Shown here one piece after another: positions 1-9,073 of a DNA stretch of 44,335 nt (the first letter of the stretch is position 1; the number at the start of each line of letters is the position of its first letter). The stretch comes from Yoonia sp. (GTDB lineage Bacteria > Pseudomonadota > Alphaproteobacteria > Rhodobacterales > Rhodobacteraceae), in NCBI GenBank assembly GCA_023955335.1, contig JAGSGF010000023.1, forward strand, positions 1 to 44,335, written 5' to 3'. The translations under genes and the position numbers were made by a program. The notes under the pieces are model-generated. The model ran no database searches and was not told where the DNA came from. It saw only the letters and a list, made by a program, of their open reading frames with translations.

Positions 1-68
1 ACGGCTGCATTAACGGCGACCTTAAGGTCATCGGTTGCGATATAGGTGTCGGTGCCTTTGAACTGCAT
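1..68 (-). CDS. MoxR-type AAA ATPase, N-terminal fragment (cut by window edge)
   Basis: Only the first 22 codons are inside the window; the rest lies to the left. The reverse-strand ATG at 66-68 opens the peptide MQFKGTDTYIATDDLKVAVN. This resembles the conserved beginning of the MoxR-family AAA ATPases of Rhodobacteraceae, in which a Walker A loop follows about 15 residues later (outside the window). MoxR ATPases act as chaperones, usually beside von Willebrand factor A proteins. The gene is divergent from dksA across about 190 bases. The identification rests on one short peptide, so another AAA protein is possible. Confidence 0.6.
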   Translation of the reverse strand, partial: MQFKGTDTYIATDDLKVAVNAA

Positions 69-258
69 AACTTGTCTTTCGCTGAAAACGTTTTGCTGCA
101 ACCTACTGGGGTTAAGGGGCATCATCAACTGTTGCTGATCGTCTAATTTCAGGGGGTGACATATCGCAAAATCGGGAGTAAACGGACGCAAAATGAGGGG
201 GCAACCGATGTCAGATTCCGCAACGAATACAGATGTCGCCAACATAAAGGGAGCGACG

Positions 259-681
259 ATGAAAGCAGAAACTTTCCTGCCAGAAGATTACCGTCCGGCC
301 GATACAGAACCATTTATGAATGATATGCAGGTTGAATACTTTCGCCGCAAGTTGTTGAACTGGCGGAGTGAATTGCTTGAAGGTAGCCGCGATACCGTTG
401 CAGGCATGAAGGATCAGACCCGTAGCATTCCAGATGTTGCTGATCGCGCATCCGAGGAAACTGACCGTTCGTTAGAGCTGCGCACACGTGATCGCCAGCG
501 CAAGTTGGTTAGCAAAATCGACGCTGCGCTGCGCCGCATCGACGAGGGCGAATTTGGGTATTGTTCCAAGACGGGCGAACCTATTTCGCTCAAGCGCTTG
601 GATGCCCGTCCGATTGCAACCATGAGCCTTGAGGCGCAAGAGCGTCACGAGCGCCGTGAAAAAGTCCACGGCGACGATTGA
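259..681 (+). CDS. dksA: DksA/TraR family RNA polymerase-binding regulator, one-cysteine type
   Basis: 140 residues from the chosen start. DksA enters the RNA polymerase secondary channel and acts with ppGpp in the stringent response. The coiled coil spans roughly residues 25-95. Its tip carries D59, D62 and A64 in the PDVADRA segment, matching the Asp/Ala tip needed for activity. The globular end keeps one zinc-site cysteine, C102; the other three positions are T105, S123 and A126, giving the pattern CxxT-17 residues-SxxA. From memory, this pattern was described for a functional Rhodobacter sphaeroides DksA that does not need four cysteines. ATG 259 has an AAGGGAG ribosome site six bases upstream, and the family usually begins MKAETFLPEDYRP. 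In-frame ATG 208, also preceded by GAGGGGG, would add 17 residues. Confidence 0.92.
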   Translation: MKAETFLPEDYRPADTEPFMNDMQVEYFRRKLLNWRSELLEGSRDTVAGMKDQTRSIPDVADRASEETDRSLELRTRDRQRKLVSKIDAALRRIDEGEFGYCSKTGEPISLKRLDARPIATMSLEAQERHERREKVHGDD

Positions 682-683
682 TT

Positions 684-1826
684 ATGACTAAGCCGCGCCA
701 ATCAGTCGTGATTGTTGGTGCAGGTATTGGTGGCCTGACGGCTGCATTGGCCTTCGCCCGTAATGGGGCGGAGGTTTTTGTTTTGGAGCAGGCGTCTGAG
801 CTAAAAGAGGTCGGCGCTGGCATTCAGATCACGCCAAATGGTGCGCGTGTCTTGAATGCTTTGGGACTGGTCGATGCCTGTGCGGCGCAAAGCATTGCAG
901 CACAGGCCGTTCAGCCGATGGATGCGTTAACAGGTCGGCCTGTGACGCGTTTTGACTTAACCACACGGTCTCCCGCATACCGTTTTTATCACCGCGCATC
1001 GTTGCAATCTATGTTGGCGAACGCGGCACAAAAGGCTGGCGTAGGCATTCGGTTGGGTCAGCGGGTCACGTCTGTTACAGCCCAAGGCACCGTAGACACC
1101 AGCGCTGGTCCCTTGCATGCAGATATCGTTGTGGGCGCGGACGGCATACATTCCGTCACGCGTGACTTGTTTGGTGGTCCAAAGGCAGCATTTACGGGCC
1201 AAGTGGCGTGGCGCGATATTGTTGTTGCGACTGACGCGCCCGCACAGGCGCAAATCTGGATGGCCCCGCACCGTCATGTTGTGACGTATCCGCTGAAAGG
1301 TGGATTGTTGAATGTCGTCGCTGTGCAAGAGCGGGCTGATTGGGCGGCGGAGGGGTGGGATCACAGTGATGACCCAATGAACCTGCGGTCTGCATTCTCG
1401 GACTGCGCCCCGGACCTGCAAGCGATTTTGGCCCAGACCAAAGCCCCAAGCCTGTGGGGATTGTTCCGCCATCCGGTTGCCCCTGTCTGGTCGAAGGGCA
1501 ATGTTGCTCTGCTTGGTGACGCGGCCCATCCGACGCTGCCATTTCTCGCGCAAGGTGCGAATTTGGCGATTGAGGATGCCTATGTGTTGGCCCGTTGCTG
1601 CGCAGAGCAAACATCGGTGCCGTCGGCGTTCCGGCGGTATCAGCAATTGCGCCGTGACCGCGTCGTGCGTGCGATTGCGGCGGCAAATGCCAATGCCCAG
1701 AACTATCATCTATCGGGGATCAAACGGTCAGTGGCGTTTGCCGGTTTAAAGGCGCTTGGTGCCGTTGCACCCAATGCCTTTATCAACCGACTTGGCTGGC
1801 TTTACGATCACGATGTAACGCGCTGA
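684..1826 (+). CDS. FAD-dependent aromatic-ring monooxygenase (salicylate hydroxylase-like)
   Basis: 380 residues. A class A flavoprotein monooxygenase that would use NAD(P)H and O2 to hydroxylate an aromatic or related substrate. Seen: N-terminal dinucleotide motif VVIVGAGIGG (residues 8-17), the DG motif VGADGIHS near residue 155, and the FAD-ribityl motif LLGDAAHP near residue 277. Length and motifs fit salicylate or 3-hydroxybenzoate hydroxylase relatives. No aromatic degradation genes lie nearby, so the substrate cannot be read from context. The ATG lies two bases after the dksA stop, with no clear ribosome site, so translation is probably coupled to dksA. A UbiH-like role in quinone synthesis is less likely. 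Confidence 0.85.
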   Translation: MTKPRQSVVIVGAGIGGLTAALAFARNGAEVFVLEQASELKEVGAGIQITPNGARVLNALGLVDACAAQSIAAQAVQPMDALTGRPVTRFDLTTRSPAYRFYHRASLQSMLANAAQKAGVGIRLGQRVTSVTAQGTVDTSAGPLHADIVVGADGIHSVTRDLFGGPKAAFTGQVAWRDIVVATDAPAQAQIWMAPHRHVVTYPLKGGLLNVVAVQERADWAAEGWDHSDDPMNLRSAFSDCAPDLQAILAQTKAPSLWGLFRHPVAPVWSKGNVALLGDAAHPTLPFLAQGANLAIEDAYVLARCCAEQTSVPSAFRRYQQLRRDRVVRAIAAANANAQNYHLSGIKRSVAFAGLKALGAVAPNAFINRLGWLYDHDVTR

Positions 1827-2606
1827 TTAGATAGATAAATCAACCCAAACAGGGACGTGGTCAGACGGCTTTTCACGTCCGCGGAGGGCACTTTCGATCC
1901 AGCAATCATTGAGCAGATCTGCACATTGCGGTGTCAACAGGAAATGATCGATGCGAATGCCGTCGTTGCGGTCCCATGCGCCTGCTTGATAGTCCCAAAA
2001 TGAATAATGCGCGGGGCCTGTGTGACAGGCGCGGAAGGCTTCGGTAAAGCCAAGGTTCACGATTTTGCGAAATGCTGCACGGCTTTCAGGCCGGAACAAT
2101 GCGTCATCTGTCCAAGCGCTTGGACGTGCCGCATCTTCTGGTTGTGGAATGATGTTGTAATCTCCGCACATTAGCGCAGGTTCCTCTCGCGACATGAGGT
2201 CGCGGGCGCGGTGATAAAGCCGATCCATCCATGCTAATTTATAGTCGAATTTTGGACCAGGCGCTGGGTTGCCATTGGGCAGGTACAGTCCACAGATACG
2301 GACGGGTTTGTCGCCGACAACAGTGGCCTCGATCCAGCGAGCTTGCGCGTCAGTGTCGTCACCGGGCAGGCCGCGCGTGACGTCCTCTAGCGGAAGCTTG
2401 GACAAGATTGCGACCCCGTTGAAGCCCTTTTGTCCGTGAGTTTCAACATTATAGCCAAGGTCTTCGATTATTTGGCGGGGGAATCCTTCGTCGACGGATT
2501 TGACCTCTTGCAAGACCGCCACGTCAGGCTGACTTTCTGTCAGCCATGTGGTCAGCGTGTCAATCCGCGCTTTGACGCCATTAATGTTAAATGTCGCGAT
2601 TTTCAT
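1827..2606 (-). CDS. xth: Exodeoxyribonuclease III (AP endonuclease)
   Basis: 259 residues, the usual length for ExoIII/ExoA. The enzyme cuts DNA 5' of abasic sites and degrades 3' ends during base excision repair. Endonuclease/exonuclease/phosphatase motifs are present in order: FNINGVKAR at the start, LQEVKS with the metal-binding Glu at 34, GLYLPNG near 110, GDYNIIP near 150, RIDHFLL near 220 and SDHVPVWVDL at the C-terminus with the catalytic Asp-His pair. The gene is convergent with the monooxygenase; the two stop codons abut with no intergenic base. The start is divergent from the desaturase. Confidence 0.93.
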   Translation of the reverse strand: MKIATFNINGVKARIDTLTTWLTESQPDVAVLQEVKSVDEGFPRQIIEDLGYNVETHGQKGFNGVAILSKLPLEDVTRGLPGDDTDAQARWIEATVVGDKPVRICGLYLPNGNPAPGPKFDYKLAWMDRLYHRARDLMSREEPALMCGDYNIIPQPEDAARPSAWTDDALFRPESRAAFRKIVNLGFTEAFRACHTGPAHYSFWDYQAGAWDRNDGIRIDHFLLTPQCADLLNDCWIESALRGREKPSDHVPVWVDLSI

Positions 2607-2741
2607 GGACGCCCCTTTGGTTTGAGAGTGTTTTGACCGATTGAACGGCAGGCTGCAAGTCGCCGCGCCTGCATTTTAAACTTGCGTCAATTACTCTATG
2701 CTCTAACGAAGTGTACAACAAAAATAGCAGCGGACGGCTTT

Positions 2742-3758
2742 ATGAAAGATACTGATAGTGTGACACGGCCATCGGCTCGTGATTGGGTTTTGACGTTGGC
2801 GCAGTATCGCGACCCGTCGACGTGGCGATCAAGCTTTGAATTGGTTGTAACCGTCGTACCGTTTCTAGCACTTTGGGTGGCTGCGTGTTTTGCATTGCCG
2901 TACAGCTACATCGCCGCATTTGCCATTTCCGTTTTGAATGGTGCGTTCTTGCTGCGTTTGTTCATCATTCAGCACGATTGCGGACATGCGTCATTCCTTG
3001 CGAACCGGACATTGTCTGATTGGATCGGGCGTGCATTGGGTGTGCTGACATTGACCCCTTATGACGTGTGGAAGCGCACTCATGCGCTGCATCACGGCCA
3101 TCACGGTAACCTTGATCATCGCGGTATTGGCGATGTGATGACGCTAACTGTAGATGAATTTAAGGCGCGTGGCCTGTGGGGGCGCTTGCGGTACCGCGCG
3201 TACCGCCATCCCGTAACGATGTTTGTCCTTGGTCCGTCATACCTGTTTTTGCTGCAAAACCGCTTGCCGTTTGGCCTGATGAAGTCCGGATCCAAGTATT
3301 GGATTAGCTCCATGGGGACGAACCTTGCGACGGCTGCTGCTGTTTTCACGGTGTATTGGTTCTTGGGATTAGGCGCTGTTTTCTTGGTGTTCTTGCCAAC
3401 AACAATCGTTGCCGCGTCAATCGGCGTCTGGCTGTTTTACGTCCAGCACCAGTTTGAGACGACTGAATGGGACACGACAGAGGATTGGCAATTGCACGAT
3501 GCGGCCCTGCACGGGTCATCGCATTATGATCTGCCTGCGGTTCTGCGGTGGTTTACAGGCAATATCGGCATTCACCATGTGCATCACCTGTATTCGCGCA
3601 TTCCGTTTTATCGCCTGCCAGAGGTGTTGCGCGACCATAATGAATTGGTCGAGCAAAGCCGCATGACAATCTGGCAAAGCTTTAAATGTGCGAGCCTTGA
3701 TCTGTGGGATGAAAAATCGCGCCGCTTGGTGTCATTCAGAGCCGCAGCGGCGCTCTAA
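2742..3758 (+). CDS. Membrane fatty acid desaturase
   Basis: 338 residues. A di-iron integral membrane desaturase that would introduce double bonds into lipid-bound acyl chains. Three histidine boxes are visible: HDCGH after the first pair of hydrophobic helices, HALHHGHH about 35 residues later, and HHVHH near the C-terminus. Hydrophobic stretches flank them. The arrangement matches the delta-12/omega-3 type family (PF00487). It is a single gene with its own upstream space and may help adjust membrane fluidity in the cold, which is inference. An in-frame TTG at 2682 would add 20 residues that do not resemble the family; ATG 2742 is preferred although its ribosome site (GGACGG) is weak. Confidence 0.85.
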   Translation: MKDTDSVTRPSARDWVLTLAQYRDPSTWRSSFELVVTVVPFLALWVAACFALPYSYIAAFAISVLNGAFLLRLFIIQHDCGHASFLANRTLSDWIGRALGVLTLTPYDVWKRTHALHHGHHGNLDHRGIGDVMTLTVDEFKARGLWGRLRYRAYRHPVTMFVLGPSYLFLLQNRLPFGLMKSGSKYWISSMGTNLATAAAVFTVYWFLGLGAVFLVFLPTTIVAASIGVWLFYVQHQFETTEWDTTEDWQLHDAALHGSSHYDLPAVLRWFTGNIGIHHVHHLYSRIPFYRLPEVLRDHNELVEQSRMTIWQSFKCASLDLWDEKSRRLVSFRAAAAL

Positions 3759-3784
3759 CTACAAAACGCCTTGATCGAAAAAGC

Positions 3785-4111
3785 CTAGATTGAAAACGAC
3801 GTGCCGCAGCCGCAAGAGCTGCTGGCATTGGGGTTGTTGATCACGAACCGTGCGCCGATCAATTCCTCGCTAAAGTCGATTGTGGCTGAAGCGAGGAAGG
3901 GCAGGGACACTGCATCAATCAGTACTTTTTCGCCTGATCCTTCGAGAACCAGATCGTCGTCTTTGGGTTCGTCGAGGTCGATTTCATACTGAAAGCCCGA
4001 ACAACCGCCGCCTTCAACCGCGACCCGTAGGGCCTTACCTTGCGCAGCCGCCCCGATCTCGGACAGTCGCTCAAAAGCGCGTGGGGTCACTGTGGGGGGG
4101 AGCATCAGCAT
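3785..4111 (-). CDS. erpA: Iron-sulfur cluster insertion protein of the HesB/IscA family
   Basis: 108 residues. A-type carrier that receives Fe-S clusters and hands them to target enzymes. The three invariant cysteines are present: one in GGGCSGFQY and two in the C-terminal SSSCGCGTSF. The start at 4111 follows an AAGG site eight bases upstream; a second ATG two codons in (4105) is also possible. Divergent from dgt, an arrangement I associate with alphaproteobacterial erpA genes. Convergent with the desaturase, 26 bases apart. It could be IscA or SufA, but no isc or suf genes are in view, and the lone position favours ErpA. Confidence 0.87.
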   Translation of the reverse strand: MLMLPPTVTPRAFERLSEIGAAAQGKALRVAVEGGGCSGFQYEIDLDEPKDDDLVLEGSGEKVLIDAVSLPFLASATIDFSEELIGARFVINNPNASSSCGCGTSFSI

Positions 4112-4194
4112 TTTGCCAGCCTTACATGTTTGATTTGTTTCCAATATAGGTGGGCGAGGCAAAGACGACAAGACTGACAAAAAGGGCACGACCA

Positions 4195-5367
4195 ATGACA
4201 GCCCCCTACGCGACGAACCCCGACAACATACGTGGCCGTCTATATCCCGAAGAAGAGAGCTTTTTCCGCTCTCCGTTTCAGCGCGACCGCGACCGGATTA
4301 TCCACGCGAGCGCATTTCGCAGGCTCAAGCATAAGACCCAAGTGTTTATCGAACACGAAGGCGATTATTTTCGCACCCGTCTGACACATTCGATCGAAGT
4401 GGCCCAAGTGGCCCGCACGGTGGCTGCGTCGCTGGGTTTGAATGCAGAACTGACCGAGGCAATCGCGCTGGCCCATGATCTGGGGCACACGCCTTTTGGT
4501 CATACCGGCGAAGAGGCGCTTGACCGCATGATGCAGCCTTACGGTGGCTTTGATCATAATGCGCAGGCGTTGCGGATCGTGACGGATCTGGAACGTCACT
4601 ATGCGGAATGGGACGGGCTGAACCTGACGTGGGAATGCCTTGAAGGTATTGCCAAGCATAATGGCCCCGTTACGGGGGACATCCCGTGGGCGCTGACGGC
4701 GTATAATGATCGCCATGATCTGGAATTGCACACCCATGCCAGCGCAGAGGCGCAAGCCGCGGCCTTGGCCGATGATATCGCGTACAACAATCACGACCTG
4801 CATGACGGGCTGCGCGCCGAGCTGTTTAGCACCGATGAATTGGCTGAAATGCCGATTTTGCGCGATTGCTTTGCCCGCGTTGATGCCAAATACCCTGATC
4901 TTAATTATTACCGTCGGCGCCACGAGGCGCTGCGTCGGTTCTTTGGCGTTCTGGTTGAGGACGTGATCACTGTCAGCCGCCATAACTTGGCTGAACTTAA
5001 TCCGCAGTCGGTGCATGATATCCGCCATGCGGGCCGCATGATGGTGCAATTTTCACCGGAATTATGGACGGACCTCAAGGTCATTCGCAAGTTTCTGTTC
5101 GAGCGTATGTACCGCGCCCCCAGGGTGGTCGAAATGCGCGTTGTGGTCACCCAAATGGTCGATGATTTGTTTACGTTTTTCATGGATAAGACCGATGAAT
5201 TGCCAAAACAGTGGCGCAAAGATGTGTCCGATGCCCCGCATAAAGTGGCCTTGGCACGTATCGTCGCGGATTATATTGCTGGCATGACGGACCGCTTTGC
5301 GATCCAAGAACACACGCGCCTGATTGGCGGCGAAGAGATACCGAAAGGCGTTATCGATGGCAATTGA
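4195..5367 (+). CDS. dgt: Deoxyguanosinetriphosphate triphosphohydrolase (dGTPase-like, HD domain)
   Basis: 390 residues. Hydrolyses dNTPs to the nucleoside and triphosphate, helping keep the dNTP pool in balance. The HD metal site is clear: H65 in RLTHSIE, the HD pair at 94-95 in AHDLGHTPFGH, and a later Asp in ADDIAYNNHD. The N-terminal FRRLKHKTQVF segment is typical of the family. Start ATG 4195 has AAAGGG eight bases upstream; an upstream in-frame start at 4150 would run into the divergent promoter and is not supported. The last 11 bases overlap the antiporter gene, suggesting coupled translation. Confidence 0.92.
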   Translation: MTAPYATNPDNIRGRLYPEEESFFRSPFQRDRDRIIHASAFRRLKHKTQVFIEHEGDYFRTRLTHSIEVAQVARTVAASLGLNAELTEAIALAHDLGHTPFGHTGEEALDRMMQPYGGFDHNAQALRIVTDLERHYAEWDGLNLTWECLEGIAKHNGPVTGDIPWALTAYNDRHDLELHTHASAEAQAAALADDIAYNNHDLHDGLRAELFSTDELAEMPILRDCFARVDAKYPDLNYYRRRHEALRRFFGVLVEDVITVSRHNLAELNPQSVHDIRHAGRMMVQFSPELWTDLKVIRKFLFERMYRAPRVVEMRVVVTQMVDDLFTFFMDKTDELPKQWRKDVSDAPHKVALARIVADYIAGMTDRFAIQEHTRLIGGEEIPKGVIDGN

Positions 5368-7201
5368 GGCTGCAGCCGGGGCGATGCAGCCCGTTATGGC
5401 GTTCGCGCTTGTGGGGGCATTAGGCGTCGGGTCGCAATGGCTTGCGTGGCGCTTGCGGATGCCTGCCATTGTGCTGATGTTGGTTGCGGGAATTGTCATT
5501 GGACCCGTGCTGGGCATCTTTGATCCGGCGCGCGATATTGGCCCGTTGATGGGGCCGATTATCTCAATTGCGGTTGCGATAATCCTTTTTGAGGGCGGTC
5601 TGACGCTGAATTTTCATTCCCTGCATGACGCAGAGAAGGGCGTGCGTCGCTTGGTATTTGTTGGCGCACCATTAGGTTGGCTGACGTCGGCGCTTGCGCT
5701 GCGGTACGGGGCAGGGCTGTCATGGGAAAGCGCCACGGTTTTCGGCGGCATTATGATTGTCACAGGCCCTACGGTGATTGCACCACTGCTGCGCACGGCG
5801 CGCCTATCGCGCAGACCCGCCGCCTTGTTGCAGTGGGAAGCGATTGTAAACGACCCCATCGGCGCATTGGCCGCCGTGTTGGCGTTTTCGGTCGTATCTG
5901 CGCTGCACACGAATTTCACCGCTGGAGAGGCGATGGTCGAATTGGCCGTTGGAATTGGCTTTGCCGCTGTGGTCGGTTGGGCTGGTGGATACGGGCTTGC
6001 GCGGGCGTTCAAACGGGCATGGGTGCCGGAATATATGAAGGTGCCTGTACTTTTTGCGCTGTTGCTGGGCGTCTTCGCCGTGTCCGACGCCGTGCTGCAC
6101 GAAAGCGGGCTGTTGGCTGTGACCATTATGGGCATCGTGATCGCGAATTCCAATTTACCGAGCTATGACGAGTTGCGCCGGTTTAAGGAGCACGCGACCG
6201 TTTTGTTGGTGTCAGGTGTGTTTATTTTGCTGGCGGCAGGACTGGATGTCGGGGCCTTGGCCCAATTGGACATGCAGGCGGTGTATTTTGTGGCACTTGT
6301 TATTCTTGTGGCCCGTCCATTGACGGTGTTTGTGTCGTTGCTCGGGTCCGGTCTGCCGTGGCGCGAACAGGTGTTGGTCGCCTTTACAGGACCGCGCGGC
6401 GTTGTGTTGGTTGCCGTGGCGGGTCTGTTCGGGGACCGCTTGCTAAACCTTGGGTTCGCGGATGCGGCCTTGATCGGCCCGCTGGCGTTTGTGCTGGTCG
6501 CGGTCACAGTTGTTTTGCACGGGTTTACGTTAAAACCATTCGCGCGGTTCCTTGGATTGACCGGCGCAGATAGCCCCGGCATTTTGATCGTTGGTGGGTC
6601 CGCATGGACCACGGCCTTTGCTGAGGCGCTGAAAAAAGCCGACGTGCCTGTCCTGATGACCGACCCGAACTATGGCAATTTGCGTAGCGCGCGTGCGGCT
6701 GGGATCGACACGTTCTCGGGTGATATTTTGTCCGAAGCAGCTGAGCATCGGCTTGAGCTGGTCAGCGATGCCACGCTCATCGCGGCAACGTCGAATGATG
6801 CATATAATACGCTTGTTGCCACGGACCTCGCGCCGGAATTTGGCCGCGACAACGTGTTCCAAGTCATGCGTGAAAAAACAGAGCGCGCGCGGCATCAACT
6901 GCCCCGTACCTTGGGTGGTCGCAAGTTTGGCCCCGAGGAAACGCACCGCGGATTGGACCGTCTTGTCCGGCTTGGCTGGACGTTCCGTATCACGCGCTTG
7001 TCCGAGGAATTCACGTTTGATCAGTGGCGTGCTGACCGCACCAAGAGCGCATTGATCGCCCGTATTTCCTCTGCCGGAGACATCAAGCTGATCCGCCGCG
7101 ACGACGACGTTAAGGGCGCGCCTGATGTGCGTATCATCGCGCTGCGCCCACCGGGTGATGACCAACCTGATGGTCCGGCCCAACCGCCTGCTGATAGCTG
7201 A
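5357..7201 (+). CDS. Cation/proton antiporter (CPA family) with C-terminal TrkA-N-like domain
   Basis: 614 residues. About the first 400 form a string of hydrophobic helices of the Na+/H+ exchanger fold, including VLMLVAGIVIGPVLGIF, ILFEGGLTLNF and VNDPIGALAAVLA; the last contains the acidic NDP motif expected to bind the cation. Around residues 410-510 is a Rossmann-like region beginning ILIVGGSAW with aligned Asp residues, similar to TrkA-N/RCK domains that sense nucleotide. The protein would exchange Na+ or K+ for H+ across the inner membrane, fitting a marine host. The ATG overlaps the dgt stop by 11 bases and follows AAAGGCG. Whether it carries Na+ or K+ cannot be told from the sequence. 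Confidence 0.85.
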   Translation: MAIEAAAGAMQPVMAFALVGALGVGSQWLAWRLRMPAIVLMLVAGIVIGPVLGIFDPARDIGPLMGPIISIAVAIILFEGGLTLNFHSLHDAEKGVRRLVFVGAPLGWLTSALALRYGAGLSWESATVFGGIMIVTGPTVIAPLLRTARLSRRPAALLQWEAIVNDPIGALAAVLAFSVVSALHTNFTAGEAMVELAVGIGFAAVVGWAGGYGLARAFKRAWVPEYMKVPVLFALLLGVFAVSDAVLHESGLLAVTIMGIVIANSNLPSYDELRRFKEHATVLLVSGVFILLAAGLDVGALAQLDMQAVYFVALVILVARPLTVFVSLLGSGLPWREQVLVAFTGPRGVVLVAVAGLFGDRLLNLGFADAALIGPLAFVLVAVTVVLHGFTLKPFARFLGLTGADSPGILIVGGSAWTTAFAEALKKADVPVLMTDPNYGNLRSARAAGIDTFSGDILSEAAEHRLELVSDATLIAATSNDAYNTLVATDLAPEFGRDNVFQVMREKTERARHQLPRTLGGRKFGPEETHRGLDRLVRLGWTFRITRLSEEFTFDQWRADRTKSALIARISSAGDIKLIRRDDDVKGAPDVRIIALRPPGDDQPDGPAQPPADS

Positions 7202-7261
7202 CATTGACGACCACGGCTGGCGTGTTAAACCGCGCCCAACACCTTACAAAGGACGCCTCTC

Positions 7262-9004
7262 ATGAACCTGTTTGCTGATATCCGTGGCTTGGTCATCTCT
7301 TGCCTTGATGCAATGGTGGCCGATGGCATTTTACCCGACGGCTTGGCGATGGGTGCTGTCACAGTGGAACCCCCGCGTGATGCGTCGCACGGTGATATGG
7401 CAACAAATGCGGCGATGGTGTTGGCTAAACCCGCTAAGATGAACCCACGTATGATTGCGGATGCGCTGGCAGAACGTTTGTTGGCCGACGACCGTCTGGT
7501 TGCGGCTCAGGTTGCTGGCCCTGGATTCTTGAATTTGCGGTTAGCCCCCGCGCTTTGGCAAGGTGTGGTGAGGGCCGCGCTGACAGATGCGACATTTGGT
7601 CAATCGACGCTGGGAGCAGACAAAAAGATTCTGGTCGAATATGTGTCCGCGAACCCGACGGGTCCGCTGCATGTTGGCCATACGCGTGGCGCCGTGTTTG
7701 GTGACGCACTGGCCAGTTTGCTGGCTTATGCCGGTTATGACGTGACCCGCGAATATTACATCAACGATGGCGGCGCACAGGTCGATGTGCTCGCCCGGTC
7801 TGTTTACCTGCGCTACCAAGAGGCGCACGGCCAAAAGGTCGCGTTTGAGGATGGCACATATCCCGGTGATTATCTGATCCCTGTTGGCGAGGCGCTTAAG
7901 GCGAAGGTCGGCGGTGAGTATATGGGAAAAAGCGAGGATGTCTGGCTTGCGGATGTTCGCGAGTTTTCGACCGAGGCCATGATGGATTTGATCCGTGCAG
8001 ATTTGGCCTTGTTGGGGATTGAAATGGACAGCTTCTTTTCAGAAAAAGAGTTGTATAACAGTGGCCTGATTGAAAAGGCGATTGCCGAACTAGACGCTAA
8101 GGGCTTGATTTATCGCGGAACGCTTGAGCCGCCAAAAGGCAAGATGCCTGATGATTGGGAGCCGCGTGAACAGACATTGTTCAGGTCCACCGCGCACGGT
8201 GATGATGTTGATCGGCCGGTTCAAAAATCGGATGGGGCGTGGACCTATTTTGCGCCGGACATCGCGTATCACTATGGCAAGGTTCAGCGTGGCTTTGATC
8301 AGCTGATTGATGTTTTTGGCGCAGACCACGGTGGGTATGTTAAACGGATGAAGGCTGCCGTTTCGGCGCTGTCGGACGGAAAAGTGCCGCTGGATATCAA
8401 GCTGACCCAACTGGTGAAGCTGATGAAAAACGGCGAAGAATTCAAAATGTCAAAGCGGGCAGGTACCTTTGTGATGCTGTCGGACGTTGTTGCGCAAGCG
8501 GGCGCAGACGTGACCCGTTTCCACATGTTGACGCGGAAAAACGACGCGCCGTTGGATTTTGATTTTGCCAAGGTTCTTGAGCAGTCTAAGGATAATCCGG
8601 TTTTTTACGTACAATACGCAAATGCCCGAGTGAATTCGGTACTGGGCAAGGCGCGGGCTGCGGGCATTGCAGTGGATGACGCCACGCTTGCGGCTGCCGA
8701 TTTGACAAAATTGAGCCATGAGGCCGAGCTGGCAGTCGCGAAAAAGCTGGCCGAATGGCCGCGTTTGGTCGAGATTGCAGCAAAGGGCCACGAACCGCAC
8801 CGGATTGCGTTTTATCTGTATGATTTGGCCTCTGAATTCCACGGATTGTGGAACAAGGGCAACGACGACGTGAGTTTGCGGTTCTTGCAGGACGGTGACA
8901 ATGCCACAACACAAACGAAAATTGCCATGATCCGTGCCGTTTCGGTTGTTATTGCGGCTGGCCTTGGTATTCTTGGCGTAACCCCAGCGGAAGAGATGCG
9001 CTAA
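7262..9004 (+). CDS. argS: Arginyl-tRNA synthetase
   Basis: 580 residues, full length. Class I synthetase that charges tRNA-Arg. The HIGH signature appears as HVGH at 137-140 within NPTGPLHVGHTRG, and the KMSKS loop as KMSKR at 395-399. The N-terminal additional domain (residues 1-110) and the C-terminal anticodon-binding helical domain (DALR type, from about residue 460) are present. ATG 7262 is preceded by AAAGGAC at good spacing. Followed on the same strand by the SPOR gene and nagZ, a gene order I recall from other Rhodobacteraceae. Confidence 0.96.
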   Translation: MNLFADIRGLVISCLDAMVADGILPDGLAMGAVTVEPPRDASHGDMATNAAMVLAKPAKMNPRMIADALAERLLADDRLVAAQVAGPGFLNLRLAPALWQGVVRAALTDATFGQSTLGADKKILVEYVSANPTGPLHVGHTRGAVFGDALASLLAYAGYDVTREYYINDGGAQVDVLARSVYLRYQEAHGQKVAFEDGTYPGDYLIPVGEALKAKVGGEYMGKSEDVWLADVREFSTEAMMDLIRADLALLGIEMDSFFSEKELYNSGLIEKAIAELDAKGLIYRGTLEPPKGKMPDDWEPREQTLFRSTAHGDDVDRPVQKSDGAWTYFAPDIAYHYGKVQRGFDQLIDVFGADHGGYVKRMKAAVSALSDGKVPLDIKLTQLVKLMKNGEEFKMSKRAGTFVMLSDVVAQAGADVTRFHMLTRKNDAPLDFDFAKVLEQSKDNPVFYVQYANARVNSVLGKARAAGIAVDDATLAAADLTKLSHEAELAVAKKLAEWPRLVEIAAKGHEPHRIAFYLYDLASEFHGLWNKGNDDVSLRFLQDGDNATTQTKIAMIRAVSVVIAAGLGILGVTPAEEMR

Positions 9005-9073
9005 AGCGTGCCGCCTCTGGGTTAGTTTTGAGGCAACCCAACCGGTTAGCAGTGATCGGGCAGTGAGGCAAAA

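Noticed and set aside
957-1709. Long open frame on the minus strand opposite the FAD monooxygenase
   Set aside because: Arg/Cys/His-rich translation without domain signs; it mirrors a well-identified gene.
2682-2741. Upstream TTG start for the desaturase
   Set aside because: The added 20 residues are unlike the family, and there is no ribosome site before the TTG.
4240-5049. 269-codon minus-strand frame opposite dgt
   Set aside because: Typical antisense shadow of a GC-rich gene; no ribosome site and no recognisable motif.
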